A stretch of DNA of 7,153 nucleotides from an uncultured Selenomonadaceae bacterium (GTDB lineage: Bacteria; Bacillota; Negativicutes; Selenomonadales; Selenomonadaceae), in contig CAJODU010000080.1 in the NCBI GenBank assembly GCA_905233325.1, forward strand, positions 1 through 7,153, in the 5' to 3' direction. Below, one piece after another: positions 1-5,954 of this stretch. Numbering within the stretch: the stretch's first letter is position 1; the number at the start of each line of letters is the position of its first letter. Under the pieces are notes generated by a model. The model did not search any database. It worked only from the letters and a program-made list of their open reading frames with translations, and was not told the origin of the DNA. The position numbers were made by a program, and so were the translations under genes.

Positions 1-52
1 TAGTGCCGCCCGAAGGAAGTCTATAGCTCTACGTCTGACATTTACCATTTAG

Positions 53-81
53 ATTGTAACACAAAAAAGATTAAAGTGCAA
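53..81 (-). promoter_or_regulatory. Sigma70-type promoter firing leftward out of the window
   Basis: On the minus strand a TTGCAC box (81-76) is separated by exactly 17 nt from a TACAAT box (58-53). Both hexamers match the consensus at five of six positions, so this is a strong predicted promoter. Transcription should begin near position 46 and leave the window. It lies 83-111 nt past the purF stop, so whatever follows purF probably has its own transcript. No ribosome site or recognisable gene is visible in the remaining 45 nt, although the frame starting with ATG at 48-46 stays open to the edge. Confidence 0.6.
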
Positions 82-90
82 GCGTTTTGC

Positions 91-129
91 CGCCTAACTC
101 ACGACTGAAGTTGCGAGTGTGCGACGGCG
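91..129 (-). other. Imperfect hairpin in the spacer after purF
   Basis: On the minus strand ACTCGC (118-113) pairs with GTGAGT (102-97) around a 10-nt loop, with one G-U pair. CGCC (129-126) pairs with GGCG (94-91) outside an asymmetric internal loop. No T-tract follows on the minus strand, so it is not a normal intrinsic terminator. It lies between the purF stop and the next promoter and may protect or terminate the purF message. A second weak stem, CAAATG/CATTTG, lies just upstream at about 135-155. I see no good terminator for purF in this spacer. Confidence 0.3.
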
Positions 130-163
130 ATTAATCAAATGTTCAAATCATTTGCAACAGCAA

Positions 164-1597
164 TCACTTAACATATTCGCCGCGAATGTCCTCAACGGGC
201 GGCGGGACGGGATAATCACCACTAAAGCAGGCAGTGCAAATTGGTTTACCGCCGCTCAATTCCTTCAAGCACTCAATGGGCAGATAACCCAGCGAATCAG
301 CACCGATCTTTTGACAGATCTCTTCAACACTGCGATTGTGAGCGATCAACTGATCTTCAGAGGGAATATCAATCCCAAAGTAGCAAGGGTGATAGAATGG
401 TGGCGAGGATACCCTCATATGGACTTCCTTGGCACCGGCATTTCTCAGCATAGTGATGATCTGATCACTTGTTGTGCCGCGGACTATGGAATCATCAATA
501 ATAATGACACGCTTGCCCTCAACAATCTCACGAAGGACACTGAGCTTAACTTTTACGCTCTGAATACGGCTTGACTGCTGCGGCTTAATAAAAGTCCTGC
601 CAACATAGGTGTTCTTGGTGAAGGCAATTCCGTAGGGAATACCTGATTCCATGGAATAGCCGAGAGCCGCCATATTGCCGGATTCGGGGACAGCCACCAC
701 AATATCAGCCTCAACGGGGTGAGTCTTGGCAAGAAGGCGACCGGCGATTATTCTGGACTTGGTAATACTCATTCCGTCAAAGATAGTGTCGGGTCTGCAG
801 AAGTAAATATATTCAAATACGCAGCGAGCCTCTTCATTCTTAGGCAAGGCAAGCTCAAGATTAGATTCAATGGAACCGTCAACATTGATCGTCACAACTT
901 CTCCGGGCAATACGTCACGAATGAATTTAGCATTGACAGTCTCAAGGGCGCAGCTTTCCGAGGCGATTATATAGGCATTGTCGAGTTTGCCGATCACAAG
1001 CGGACGAAAGCCGTAAGGATCGCGGGCACCTATCAACTTGCGCGGACTGGCAACTACCAGCGAATAGGAGCCTTTAACCTTCTTCAGAGCCCTAACAACT
1101 GCCTCTTGAACAGTCGGAGCCTCAACCCTTTCGCGAGCAATGTGATAGGCAATAGTTTCGGTGTCGATAGTGGTCTGGAATATTGCGCCGCCCTTTGCGA
1201 GTTCACGGCGAAGTTGAGGGGCGTTGACAAGATTTCCATTGTGAGCAAGCATAAGAGTGCCTTTAATGTAAGCAAGCACCAAAGGTTGAGAGTTTTCGTG
1301 TGTTGAGGCACCGGCGGTTGAGTATCTGACGTGGCCTATGCCCAGATTGCCCTTGAGCTTGGCAAGATTATCCTTGTTAAAAACTTGATTGAGCCTTCCA
1401 AGCCCTTTTTGACAGAGTACCTTATCCCTGCCGTTGAAAGTGTTGGTCACGGCAATACCGGCACTCTCCTGACCGCGATGCTGCAGAGCATAAAGACCGT
1501 AATAAATCGTCTGAGCAACATTACTGCCGGTTAAATCATACATTCCGAAGACACCGCACTCTTCACCGAACTGTACTTCCATTAAATCTAAATCCAT
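164..1597 (-). CDS. purF: Amidophosphoribosyltransferase (glutamine PRPP amidotransferase)
   Basis: This enzyme transfers the amide nitrogen of glutamine to PRPP to give phosphoribosylamine, the first committed step of purine synthesis, in the cytoplasm. The predicted protein has 477 residues. A short propeptide (1-13) precedes the N-terminal nucleophile Cys14 in EECGVFG. Such processing is known for the Bacillus-type enzyme. The glutaminase domain is about 14-250, with HRGQESAG at 40-47 and HNGNLVN at 119-125. The phosphoribosyltransferase domain has the PRPP loop VIIIDDSIVRGTTS at 364-377. Cys259, Cys405, Cys454 and Cys457 match the structural [4Fe-4S] ligands of the B. subtilis enzyme. I chose the ATG at 1597 because a longer in-frame reading from TTG at 1657 would translate the hairpin upstream. 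The ribosome site is weak (GGTG), and ATG at 1582 is a second candidate. No purM follows directly, and there is no sign of frameshift. Confidence 0.95.
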   Translation of the reverse strand: MDLDLMEVQFGEECGVFGMYDLTGSNVAQTIYYGLYALQHRGQESAGIAVTNTFNGRDKVLCQKGLGRLNQVFNKDNLAKLKGNLGIGHVRYSTAGASTHENSQPLVLAYIKGTLMLAHNGNLVNAPQLRRELAKGGAIFQTTIDTETIAYHIARERVEAPTVQEAVVRALKKVKGSYSLVVASPRKLIGARDPYGFRPLVIGKLDNAYIIASESCALETVNAKFIRDVLPGEVVTINVDGSIESNLELALPKNEEARCVFEYIYFCRPDTIFDGMSITKSRIIAGRLLAKTHPVEADIVVAVPESGNMAALGYSMESGIPYGIAFTKNTYVGRTFIKPQQSSRIQSVKVKLSVLREIVEGKRVIIIDDSIVRGTTSDQIITMLRNAGAKEVHMRVSSPPFYHPCYFGIDIPSEDQLIAHNRSVEEICQKIGADSLGYLPIECLKELSGGKPICTACFSGDYPVPPPVEDIRGEYVK

Positions 1598-1611
1598 TAT
1601 TTCACCATAAA

Positions 1612-1655
1612 GCGCATTGGAATCCCCAGGCTTTAGCCTTGGGAGGAAAATGCGC
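1612..1655. repeat. 44-nt two-part hairpin (HP1) in the purF leader, IS200/IS605 end-like
   Basis: An outer perfect inverted repeat, GCGCATT (1612-1618) with AATGCGC (1649-1655), encloses a symmetric GGAA/GGAA internal loop that could form tandem G-A pairs. Inside it is a second stem: TCCC with GGGA, a C-U mismatch, and AGGC with GCCT around a TTTA loop. The central part closely resembles a second hairpin at 1847-1869. As I recall the family, stems of this shape (CCC-AGG-N-TTTA-N-CCTTGGGAG) are common at the right ends of IS200/IS605 elements. In the purF transcript it would sit 14 nt before the start codon, so it may also affect purF translation. The hairpin itself is certain, its origin is not. 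Confidence 0.6.
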
Positions 1656-1675
1656 AAAAATGCCCTTGCATTTTT
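1656..1675. other. Perfect A/T-rich hairpin abutting HP1
   Basis: AAAAATGC (1656-1663) and GCATTTTT (1668-1675) form an 8-bp perfect stem with a CCTT loop and begin at the base next to HP1. On the plus strand the T-run looks terminator-like, but the stem has only two G-C pairs. On the minus strand it would be the first structure in the purF leader if transcription starts near 1683. The 3' arm includes part of the -35 box of the plus-strand promoter. Confidence 0.45.
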
Positions 1676-1694
1676 TCCTTTCTTTTGTTATAAT
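1666..1694 (+). promoter_or_regulatory. Sigma70-type promoter for a non-coding transcript
   Basis: TTGCAT (1666-1671) and a perfect TATAAT (1689-1694) are spaced by exactly 17 nt. The expected start is near 1701. It points toward the sdhB terminator and away from purF, antisense to every protein gene in the window. No substantial ORF with a ribosome site follows, so the product is probably an RNA. Confidence 0.55.
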
Positions 1695-1718
1695 ATGTAT
1701 GGTATTCTTTTTTCATAA
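1690..1718 (-). promoter_or_regulatory. Possible purF promoter overlapping the plus-strand one
   Basis: On the minus strand TTATGA (1718-1713) and TATTAT (1695-1690) are 17 nt apart. The -35 box matches poorly (three of six). If used, transcription starts near 1683 and gives an 86-nt purF leader containing both hairpins (1612-1675). Its -10 box overlaps the plus-strand -10 box, so the two could not be occupied at once. No better minus-strand promoter is visible before purF. Confidence 0.25.
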
Positions 1719-1732
1719 GGTTCCGACAGTAG

Positions 1733-1843
1733 CCTAATGCTATCGCTAATTGCTTCAAAGGGAGCATTGGTAGTGAAAGTCCTAAGGAACAAGGAGTAGC
1801 TCTGCCGACTTTCGAGTTTGCAGGAAATTCTTTAAGTACTTAG
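1733..1843 (+). pseudogene. Possible C-terminal tail remnant of a TnpB (IS200/IS605) gene
   Basis: A frame open from 1733 to a TAG at 1841-1843 encodes a polar tail of about 36 residues containing GSIGSESPKEQG and FEFAGNSLST. The stop codon lies 3 nt before the terminal hairpin HP2, the usual arrangement at the 3' end of tnpB genes. No zinc-ribbon cysteines, RuvC-like residues or start codon remain, and a TAG (1730-1732) closes the frame upstream. If this is tnpB, all of the nuclease has been lost. The call rests on layout and tail style rather than on a diagnostic motif, so chance is a real alternative. Confidence 0.3.
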
Positions 1844-1846
1844 GAA

Positions 1847-1869
1847 CTCCAGGGATTTATCCTTGGGAG
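1847..1869 (+). repeat. Terminal hairpin HP2, relative of HP1
   Basis: CTCC (1847-1850) pairs with GGAG (1866-1869). After one bulged G the stem continues AGGGA/TCCTT around a TTTA loop. Aligned with HP1 it shares GGAA upstream, the AGG-N-TTTA-N-CCTTGGGAG core and the same bulge region, on the same strand about 225 nt away. Sequence after it (CTGTCAGCCC) differs from that after HP1. Confidence 0.5.
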
Positions 1870-1960
1870 CTGTCAGCCCACATTAATTTACTCAGATATA
1901 CCATATGTTTTATTTCTTTACAAAGAAAAAATATCCTGCTCAAATAATATAAACTCGCAA

Positions 1961-2000
1961 TTAAAAAATACCTCCGAAGAGGTTTTGAACTTCGGAGGCT
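1961..2000. terminator. Bidirectional intrinsic terminator after sdhB
   Basis: CCTCCGAAG (1971-1979) and CTTCGGAGG (1990-1998) form a perfect 9-bp stem with a 10-nt loop. On the minus strand it is followed by TATTTTTTAA and lies about 25 nt past the sdhB stop, so it ends the fumarase-SDH transcript. On the plus strand it is followed by CTTTATTATT and could also stop the RNA started near 1701. Confidence 0.88.
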
Positions 2001-2023
2001 TTATTATTGAGCTGAACTTCAGA

Positions 2024-2773
2024 TTAATTGTCGAATATATTTTTAAGAGCTTGAATATTTACGTCGCGATTAAGCTGTGCAAGGTAGGTAGTGAGTTTGA
2101 TTGACTTCGGACAAACCTCTACGCAGTTTTGAGAGTTGCCGCAACTTGTGATGCCGCCTTTCTCCATGAGGGCGTTAAGGCGTTTCGGAGCGTCGAACTT
2201 CCCAAGCGGGTGGAGGTTGAAGAGATAAGCCTGGACAGTCGGAGCGGGACCGATGAAGTCAGACTGAGGGCCAACATTCGGGCAAGCCTCAAGGCAGCAG
2301 CCGCAAGTCATGCAGTGTGAGATCTCATAAGCAGTCTGAGCAGTGTATGGATTCTGAATAGGAGCCTCTTTGGACTCAAAGGAACCGTCAAGCTCAATCC
2401 AGCCTTGAATCTTCTTGAGAGCCTCAAACATTCTCGTGCGGTCAATCAGCAGATCGCGGATAACGGGGAATGTTCTTGCAGGTTTGAGTTCGATAGGTTG
2501 TTTAAGTTCATCAATCAGGGCACAGCAGGCCTGTCTTGCCTTGCCGTTGATAACCATCATGCAGGCACCGCAGACCTTCTCAAGGCAGTTGCATTCCCAA
2601 ACGACAGGCGGCACTCTCTTGCCATCAACAGTGACAGGATTTTTTTGAATCTCCATCAACGCTGCAACAACGTTGAGACTTGGACGCCAGTCAACATCAA
2701 ATTCTTGGATATAGGGTTTATCATTAGGTCCGTCTTGCCTTTCAATGACGAACCTGACTTTTTTTTCAGCCAT
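2024..2773 (-). CDS. sdhB: Succinate dehydrogenase/fumarate reductase iron-sulfur subunit
   Basis: This subunit carries electrons between the flavin in SdhA and the quinone and hemes in SdhC, at the cytoplasmic face of the membrane. It has 249 residues, a normal length. The N-terminal ferredoxin domain binds [2Fe-2S] through Cys63, Cys68, Cys71 and Cys83 (C-x4-C-x2-C-x11-C), with extra cysteines at 61 and 84. The C-terminal domain has CMTCGCCLEACP at 154-165 and a second group, Cys211, Cys217 and Cys221. By family rule, Cys154/157/160/221 hold [4Fe-4S] and Cys164/211/217 hold [3Fe-4S]. The start is supported by AAGGAG 8 nt upstream. It begins 27 nt after sdhA and is last in the operon. Codons 3-5 contain a run of eight A. 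Sequence alone does not separate dehydrogenase from fumarate reductase use. Confidence 0.95.
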   Translation of the reverse strand: MAEKKVRFVIERQDGPNDKPYIQEFDVDWRPSLNVVAALMEIQKNPVTVDGKRVPPVVWECNCLEKVCGACMMVINGKARQACCALIDELKQPIELKPARTFPVIRDLLIDRTRMFEALKKIQGWIELDGSFESKEAPIQNPYTAQTAYEISHCMTCGCCLEACPNVGPQSDFIGPAPTVQAYLFNLHPLGKFDAPKRLNALMEKGGITSCGNSQNCVEVCPKSIKLTTYLAQLNRDVNIQALKNIFDN

Positions 2774-2800
2774 GGTTTTCTCTCCTTTTCAAGACGGATT

Positions 2801-4630
2801 TTATTCTTTCTTCGCTACAGCATAGTTACGGGCGCGGGGCTTAATGAGGGAGTGATCAAAGTCGCGGTAGCTGACGACAGGCTCTTCGGTTTTCTCGTCG
2901 TAGTTGACGATAGTGACTTTCATGAATCTCTCATCATCGCGTCCCATGAAGACCAGCTCGCCGTCTTTGTCCATTTTGCGCTGACCGTTCTCAAGGACAA
3001 TCTTTGCATGAGCACCGCGGGACTCATCACGCATTCTTGCACTCTTGGCGATTGCCATAGCGTAGAGGATCATATTGCGGAGCTGACGGACAAACATAGC
3101 CTCCTGATTGGCGACATTGCCACGGTCGGTAATTCCGATATTATCCCAGCGTTTGAGAAGTTTCTTCAACTCAACCAGAGCGGCGTCAAGACCGTTGTTG
3201 TCACGCTCAATGGCGACGTATTTATACATAAGATCGCCCATCTCATGGTGGAGCTTGTGAGCGTTCTCAGCACCGTTCATTTGAAGGATTTTGTCATATT
3301 CGTTTTGGACTTCTTGACGTGCCGCTTCCATTTCGGCATCAGTGAGTTCAGAGCCTTTGTTGCCGCTCTTTGCCCACTTCATAGCCTCAGGACCGGAGAC
3401 TGTGCCGGAATATGCAGCACTCAGCAGGGAGTTAGCACCGAGACGATTTGCACCGTGGTACTGATAATCGCACTCGCCGCTTGCCATAAGTCCGGGGATA
3501 TTAGTATTGTGCAGACGATCAACCCAAATACCGCCCATTGAATAGTGAACGCTTGGGAATATCTCCATAGGAACTTCACGCGGATCCTTGCCGACAAACT
3601 CGCTGTACATTTCCAAAATACCGCCGAGCTTGCGTTTGAGGTAGTCGCCGTCAATGTGAGAGAGATCAAGGTAGACGCGATGCTCACCGTCAATACCAAG
3701 TTTCATATGCTCGCAGACTTTGAATATTGCACGAGAGGCAACATCACGCGGAACGAGGTTACCATAAGCAGGATACATATCCTCAAGGAAGTACCAACGC
3801 TCACGCTCGCCGGTCTCAGGATTGTTACGCCATACCCAGACGCGACCGCCCTCACCGCGGCAAGCCTCTGACATAAGGCGATTCTTGTCGGATCCCGGAA
3901 TAGCTGTCGGGTGAATCTGAATAAACTCAGGATTAGCAATCTCAGCACCCTGCTGATAGACTGCGCTGACTGCGGAGCCGTTGCAGATTGTCGACGCCGT
4001 GCAGCGACCGAACACCTGACCGGGGCCGCCGGTTGCGAGGATAACGGTGTCGCCCTTGAACGCCTTGATCTCCATTGTGTTCATCGACTGAGCAACGATA
4101 CCGCGGCAGATGCCCTCTTTATTCTTGATGATCTTGACAAATTCCCAGAATTCATACTTCTTGACTGCACCTTTGACTTCCCAGCGTCTGACTTGCTCGT
4201 CGAGAGCATAGAGAATCTGCTGACCGGTAGTAGAGCCGGCGAAACAGGTGCGCTTGTTCTTCTGACCGCCGAAGTTGCGGAGGTCGAGAGTACCTTCAGC
4301 AGTACGAGTGAACGGCACGCCCATGCGATCGAACATCTTGATAAGTTTGGGAGCAGCCTCAACCATACCCTTGACGGCAATCTGATCAGCCAAAAAGTCA
4401 CCGCCGTAAACAGTATCGTCAAAATGCTCATAAATGCTGTCATGCTCACCCTTAGTGTCCATACAAGCGTTAATGCCGCCTTGAGCGCAGAGTGAGTGCG
4501 AACGCTTGACAGGGCAATAGCTGAAGAGATCAACTTCGCCGCCAAGTTCGCAAACTTTAATCGTCGCAAGAAGACCGGAAATGCCTCCGCCGACGATGAT
4601 TATTTTCTTCTTCGTCATATCTTTAGCCAT
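2801..4630 (-). CDS. sdhA: Succinate dehydrogenase/fumarate reductase flavoprotein subunit
   Basis: This is the catalytic subunit that interconverts succinate and fumarate at a covalently bound FAD. It has 609 residues. The FAD-binding GGGISG is at 14-19. His44 in KRSHSLCAQGG is the expected site of covalent FAD attachment. Active-site residues by family comparison are His240 in HPTAIPG, Arg258 in CRGEGG, Arg295 in PRDVASR (the proton-shuttle arginine), His362 in VHYSMGG and Arg396 in GANRLGAN. The capping domain is about 250-355 and the helical C-terminal region about 430-560. The ATG at 4630 has AGGAG 9 nt upstream. A second ATG four codons in has no ribosome site. It starts 24 nt after sdhC ends. 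All key residues are present. Direction of use (oxidation or fumarate reduction) cannot be read from sequence. Confidence 0.96.
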   Translation of the reverse strand: MAKDMTKKKIIIVGGGISGLLATIKVCELGGEVDLFSYCPVKRSHSLCAQGGINACMDTKGEHDSIYEHFDDTVYGGDFLADQIAVKGMVEAAPKLIKMFDRMGVPFTRTAEGTLDLRNFGGQKNKRTCFAGSTTGQQILYALDEQVRRWEVKGAVKKYEFWEFVKIIKNKEGICRGIVAQSMNTMEIKAFKGDTVILATGGPGQVFGRCTASTICNGSAVSAVYQQGAEIANPEFIQIHPTAIPGSDKNRLMSEACRGEGGRVWVWRNNPETGERERWYFLEDMYPAYGNLVPRDVASRAIFKVCEHMKLGIDGEHRVYLDLSHIDGDYLKRKLGGILEMYSEFVGKDPREVPMEIFPSVHYSMGGIWVDRLHNTNIPGLMASGECDYQYHGANRLGANSLLSAAYSGTVSGPEAMKWAKSGNKGSELTDAEMEAARQEVQNEYDKILQMNGAENAHKLHHEMGDLMYKYVAIERDNNGLDAALVELKKLLKRWDNIGITDRGNVANQEAMFVRQLRNMILYAMAIAKSARMRDESRGAHAKIVLENGQRKMDKDGELVFMGRDDERFMKVTIVNYDEKTEEPVVSYRDFDHSLIKPRARNYAVAKKE

Positions 4631-4654
4631 TTTAAAAATCTCCTAATCGACAAA

Positions 4655-5278
4655 TTAACGTACAATGTAACTGCCCATAAAAGTCAAGGTAATAAGGCAG
4701 AGAACAGCACAAAGTCCCATGCTGATCCAGCTTATAACATTCTGAGAGCGCGGTCCTTTGGTAATGCCCCAAGTCATGCAGAAGGTAGTGATACCATTGC
4801 AGAAGTGGAAGATAGCAGCAAACATTCCGAGAACATAGAGGATAACAACAAGCGGATTCTGGAAGTAGTTATAAAGCAGTTCCCAAGAAATAGGGGTGCC
4901 GGTGACGCCCTTGATGTAGAAACGGAGATAACCGACGTGCCAAATGAGGAATGCTACGAGGAACCAAGCAGTCCAACGTTGAAGGGCAAAATTCCAGTTG
5001 CGAAGATAGCCGAAACGGCCGGGGTTGTTATTGGCCTGAAGTGCAATATATATACCATAGATTGCATGGAAGAGAAGAGGAATAGCGATACCGCCGATCT
5101 CAAGACCCATAAAGATTGGTTTTGGAATAAGTTCCATCATCTCCAGTGCGCCGTTGAGAGCTTCAGGACCTAAGATTGCCATTGAATTTGTGAAGATGTG
5201 CTCAAACAGAACCATGCCGAGCACGAACAGTCCGCAAAGTGAATGCAGTCGCCTCACATAAAAAGTCGTATGAAACAT
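4655..5278 (-). CDS. sdhC: Diheme cytochrome b558 membrane subunit of SDH/FRD
   Basis: This is the single membrane anchor of a B-type complex. It holds two b hemes and exchanges electrons with quinone, probably menaquinone. It has 207 residues and five predicted transmembrane helices at about 13-32, 60-80, 103-122, 143-163 and 181-203. His27, His71, His114 and His158 fall where the four axial heme ligands of B. subtilis SdhC lie (28, 70, 113, 155). Helix V has no acidic residue, so the Wolinella-type E-pathway glutamate is not evident. The ATG at 5278 has a perfect AAGGAGG 6 nt upstream. An in-frame TTG at 5332 would add 18 residues (MIAVRRVRELTIITRRLD) but lies in the loop of a long hairpin with GGAGG only 3 nt away, so I prefer the ATG. 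No second anchor (sdhD) is present, as expected for this type. Confidence 0.93.
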   Translation of the reverse strand: MFHTTFYVRRLHSLCGLFVLGMVLFEHIFTNSMAILGPEALNGALEMMELIPKPIFMGLEIGGIAIPLLFHAIYGIYIALQANNNPGRFGYLRNWNFALQRWTAWFLVAFLIWHVGYLRFYIKGVTGTPISWELLYNYFQNPLVVILYVLGMFAAIFHFCNGITTFCMTWGITKGPRSQNVISWISMGLCAVLCLITLTFMGSYIVR

Positions 5279-5284
5279 GTCAAG

Positions 5285-5291
5285 CCTCCTT
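5285..5291 (-). promoter_or_regulatory. Ribosome binding site deciding the sdhC start
   Basis: AAGGAGG on the minus strand, six nt before the ATG at 5278. It lies just outside the intercistronic hairpin (5301-5376), so it should stay accessible when that hairpin forms. Confidence 0.85.
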
Positions 5292-5300
5292 GTTATAATG

Positions 5301-5376
5301 GTTAGCTCTCGGACTCGGCGGACAGCGATCAATATCCTCCGAAATCACCGCCCGCCTTTAATCGTCCTTTGCTAAC
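5301..5376 (-). other. Long intercistronic RNA hairpin between fumB and sdhC
   Basis: On the minus strand three nested stems span the gap. GTTAGC (5376-5371) pairs with GCTAAC (5306-5301). GGAC (5367-5364) pairs with GTCC (5314-5311). A continuous 13-bp stem (5356-5344 with 5329-5317) starts GGCGG/CCGCC and includes three G-U pairs. The 14-nt loop is TTCGGAGGATATTG, which displays a GGAGG and a TTG codon. The last base of the fumB stop codon is the first base of the outer stem, and the sdhC ribosome site lies 9 nt after the structure. There is no T-tract, so it is not a terminator. It is probably an mRNA stability, processing or translational control element. It lacks tRNA hallmarks despite being 76 nt long. 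Confidence 0.65.
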
Positions 5377-5948
5377 TAAATATTATTAATGTCAAAGTTT
5401 TTATATGGTTTTTGACCTATATCATAGAAGTTGTTGCCTTCGCTGTCAATGACGACGATTGCAGGGAAATCGACAACTTCAAGAGCTGCAACTGCCTCCG
5501 GTCCGAGCTCAGGATAAGCGAGAACGGTGTAACTCTTGACGGACTTTGCAATAAGTGCAGCGGCACCGCCGACAGCGGCAAAGTAAGTGACGCCGTACTT
5601 CTTCATAGCCTCAACGACTTCAGGAGCACGAGAGCCCTTGCCGACCATGCCTTTGATACCTTGAGCCAGCATTGTCGGCGTGTAGGCGTCCATACGTCCC
5701 GAAGTGGTGGGGCCGCAGGAACCGATAGGGTCACCTGGTTTAGCCGGTGTAGGCCCGAGATAGTAAACAATCTGATTATTCCAGTCAACAGGCAGTTTCT
5801 CACCGCGAGCAAGTGCCTCAGTCATAGCTTTATGAGCGGCATCGCGTGCACTGATGATTGTGCCGGTTATGAGTACGCTGTCACCTGCCTTGAGTTTGCG
5901 AGAATCTTCTTCGGTGAACGGTGTTGTAATTCTAATACTTTCAGCCAC
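5376..5948 (-). CDS. Class I fumarate hydratase, beta (C-terminal) subunit
   Basis: This is the smaller partner of the [4Fe-4S] fumarase, which hydrates fumarate to malate reversibly in the cytoplasm. It has 190 residues, the usual length for the separate C-terminal domain of class I hydro-lyases (fumarase/tartrate dehydratase family). Conserved motifs are GTIISARDAAHK at 29-40, GPTTSGRMD at 79-87 and the GKG turn at 103-105, which contribute substrate-binding residues. The start codon is GTG at 5948, supported by GGGAGGG (5961-5955) 6 nt upstream. It begins 15 nt after the alpha subunit ends, so the two are almost certainly translated together. L-tartrate dehydratase beta is the main alternative by family, but linkage to SDH genes favours fumarase. 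Confidence 0.92.
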   Translation of the reverse strand: MAESIRITTPFTEEDSRKLKAGDSVLITGTIISARDAAHKAMTEALARGEKLPVDWNNQIVYYLGPTPAKPGDPIGSCGPTTSGRMDAYTPTMLAQGIKGMVGKGSRAPEVVEAMKKYGVTYFAAVGGAAALIAKSVKSYTVLAYPELGPEAVAALEVVDFPAIVVIDSEGNNFYDIGQKPYKNFDINNI

Positions 5949-5954
5949 AGTTAT

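Larger units (their letters stand above)
1701..1890 (+). ncRNA. Putative structured RNA, tnpB right-end/guide-RNA-like
   Basis: A near-consensus promoter lies just upstream. The predicted RNA folds locally into several stems. GTTCC (1720-1724) pairs with GGAAC (1786-1790). CTAATGCT (1734-1741) pairs with AGCATTGG (1763-1770). A hairpin at 1802-1823 is closed by CTGC/GCAG and capped by a TTCG tetraloop. A terminal hairpin (HP2) at 1847-1869 pairs CTCC with GGAG, has one bulged G, and continues as AGGGA/TCCTT around TTTA. Its layout, a structured region overlapping a short protein tail and ending in a hairpin, is that of IS200/IS605 right-end (omega) RNAs, whose guide is the flanking DNA after the last hairpin. 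The 3' end is uncertain: transcription could stop near HP2 or run to the terminator at 1961-2000. A HEARO-like RNA or an unrelated small RNA are alternatives. Confidence 0.4.

Noticed and set aside
135..155. CAAATG/CATTTG hairpin after purF as a terminator
   Set aside because: The stem is only 6 bp and A/T-rich, and no T-tract follows on the minus strand.
1598..1657. N-terminal extension of purF from TTG at 1657
   Set aside because: The extra 20 residues are encoded by the hairpin at 1612-1655. Known PurF proteins have a short propeptide before the catalytic Cys, which the ATG at 1597 already provides.
2405..3541. 378-codon plus-strand frame opposite sdhB and sdhA
   Set aside because: It is a shadow of two intact conserved genes. 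It crosses their boundary and has no family motifs.
5301..5376. A tRNA gene in the 76-nt fumB-sdhC element
   Set aside because: The length fits, but there is no T-loop GTTCRA, no D-loop GG and no anticodon arm. The pairing is a single extended hairpin.
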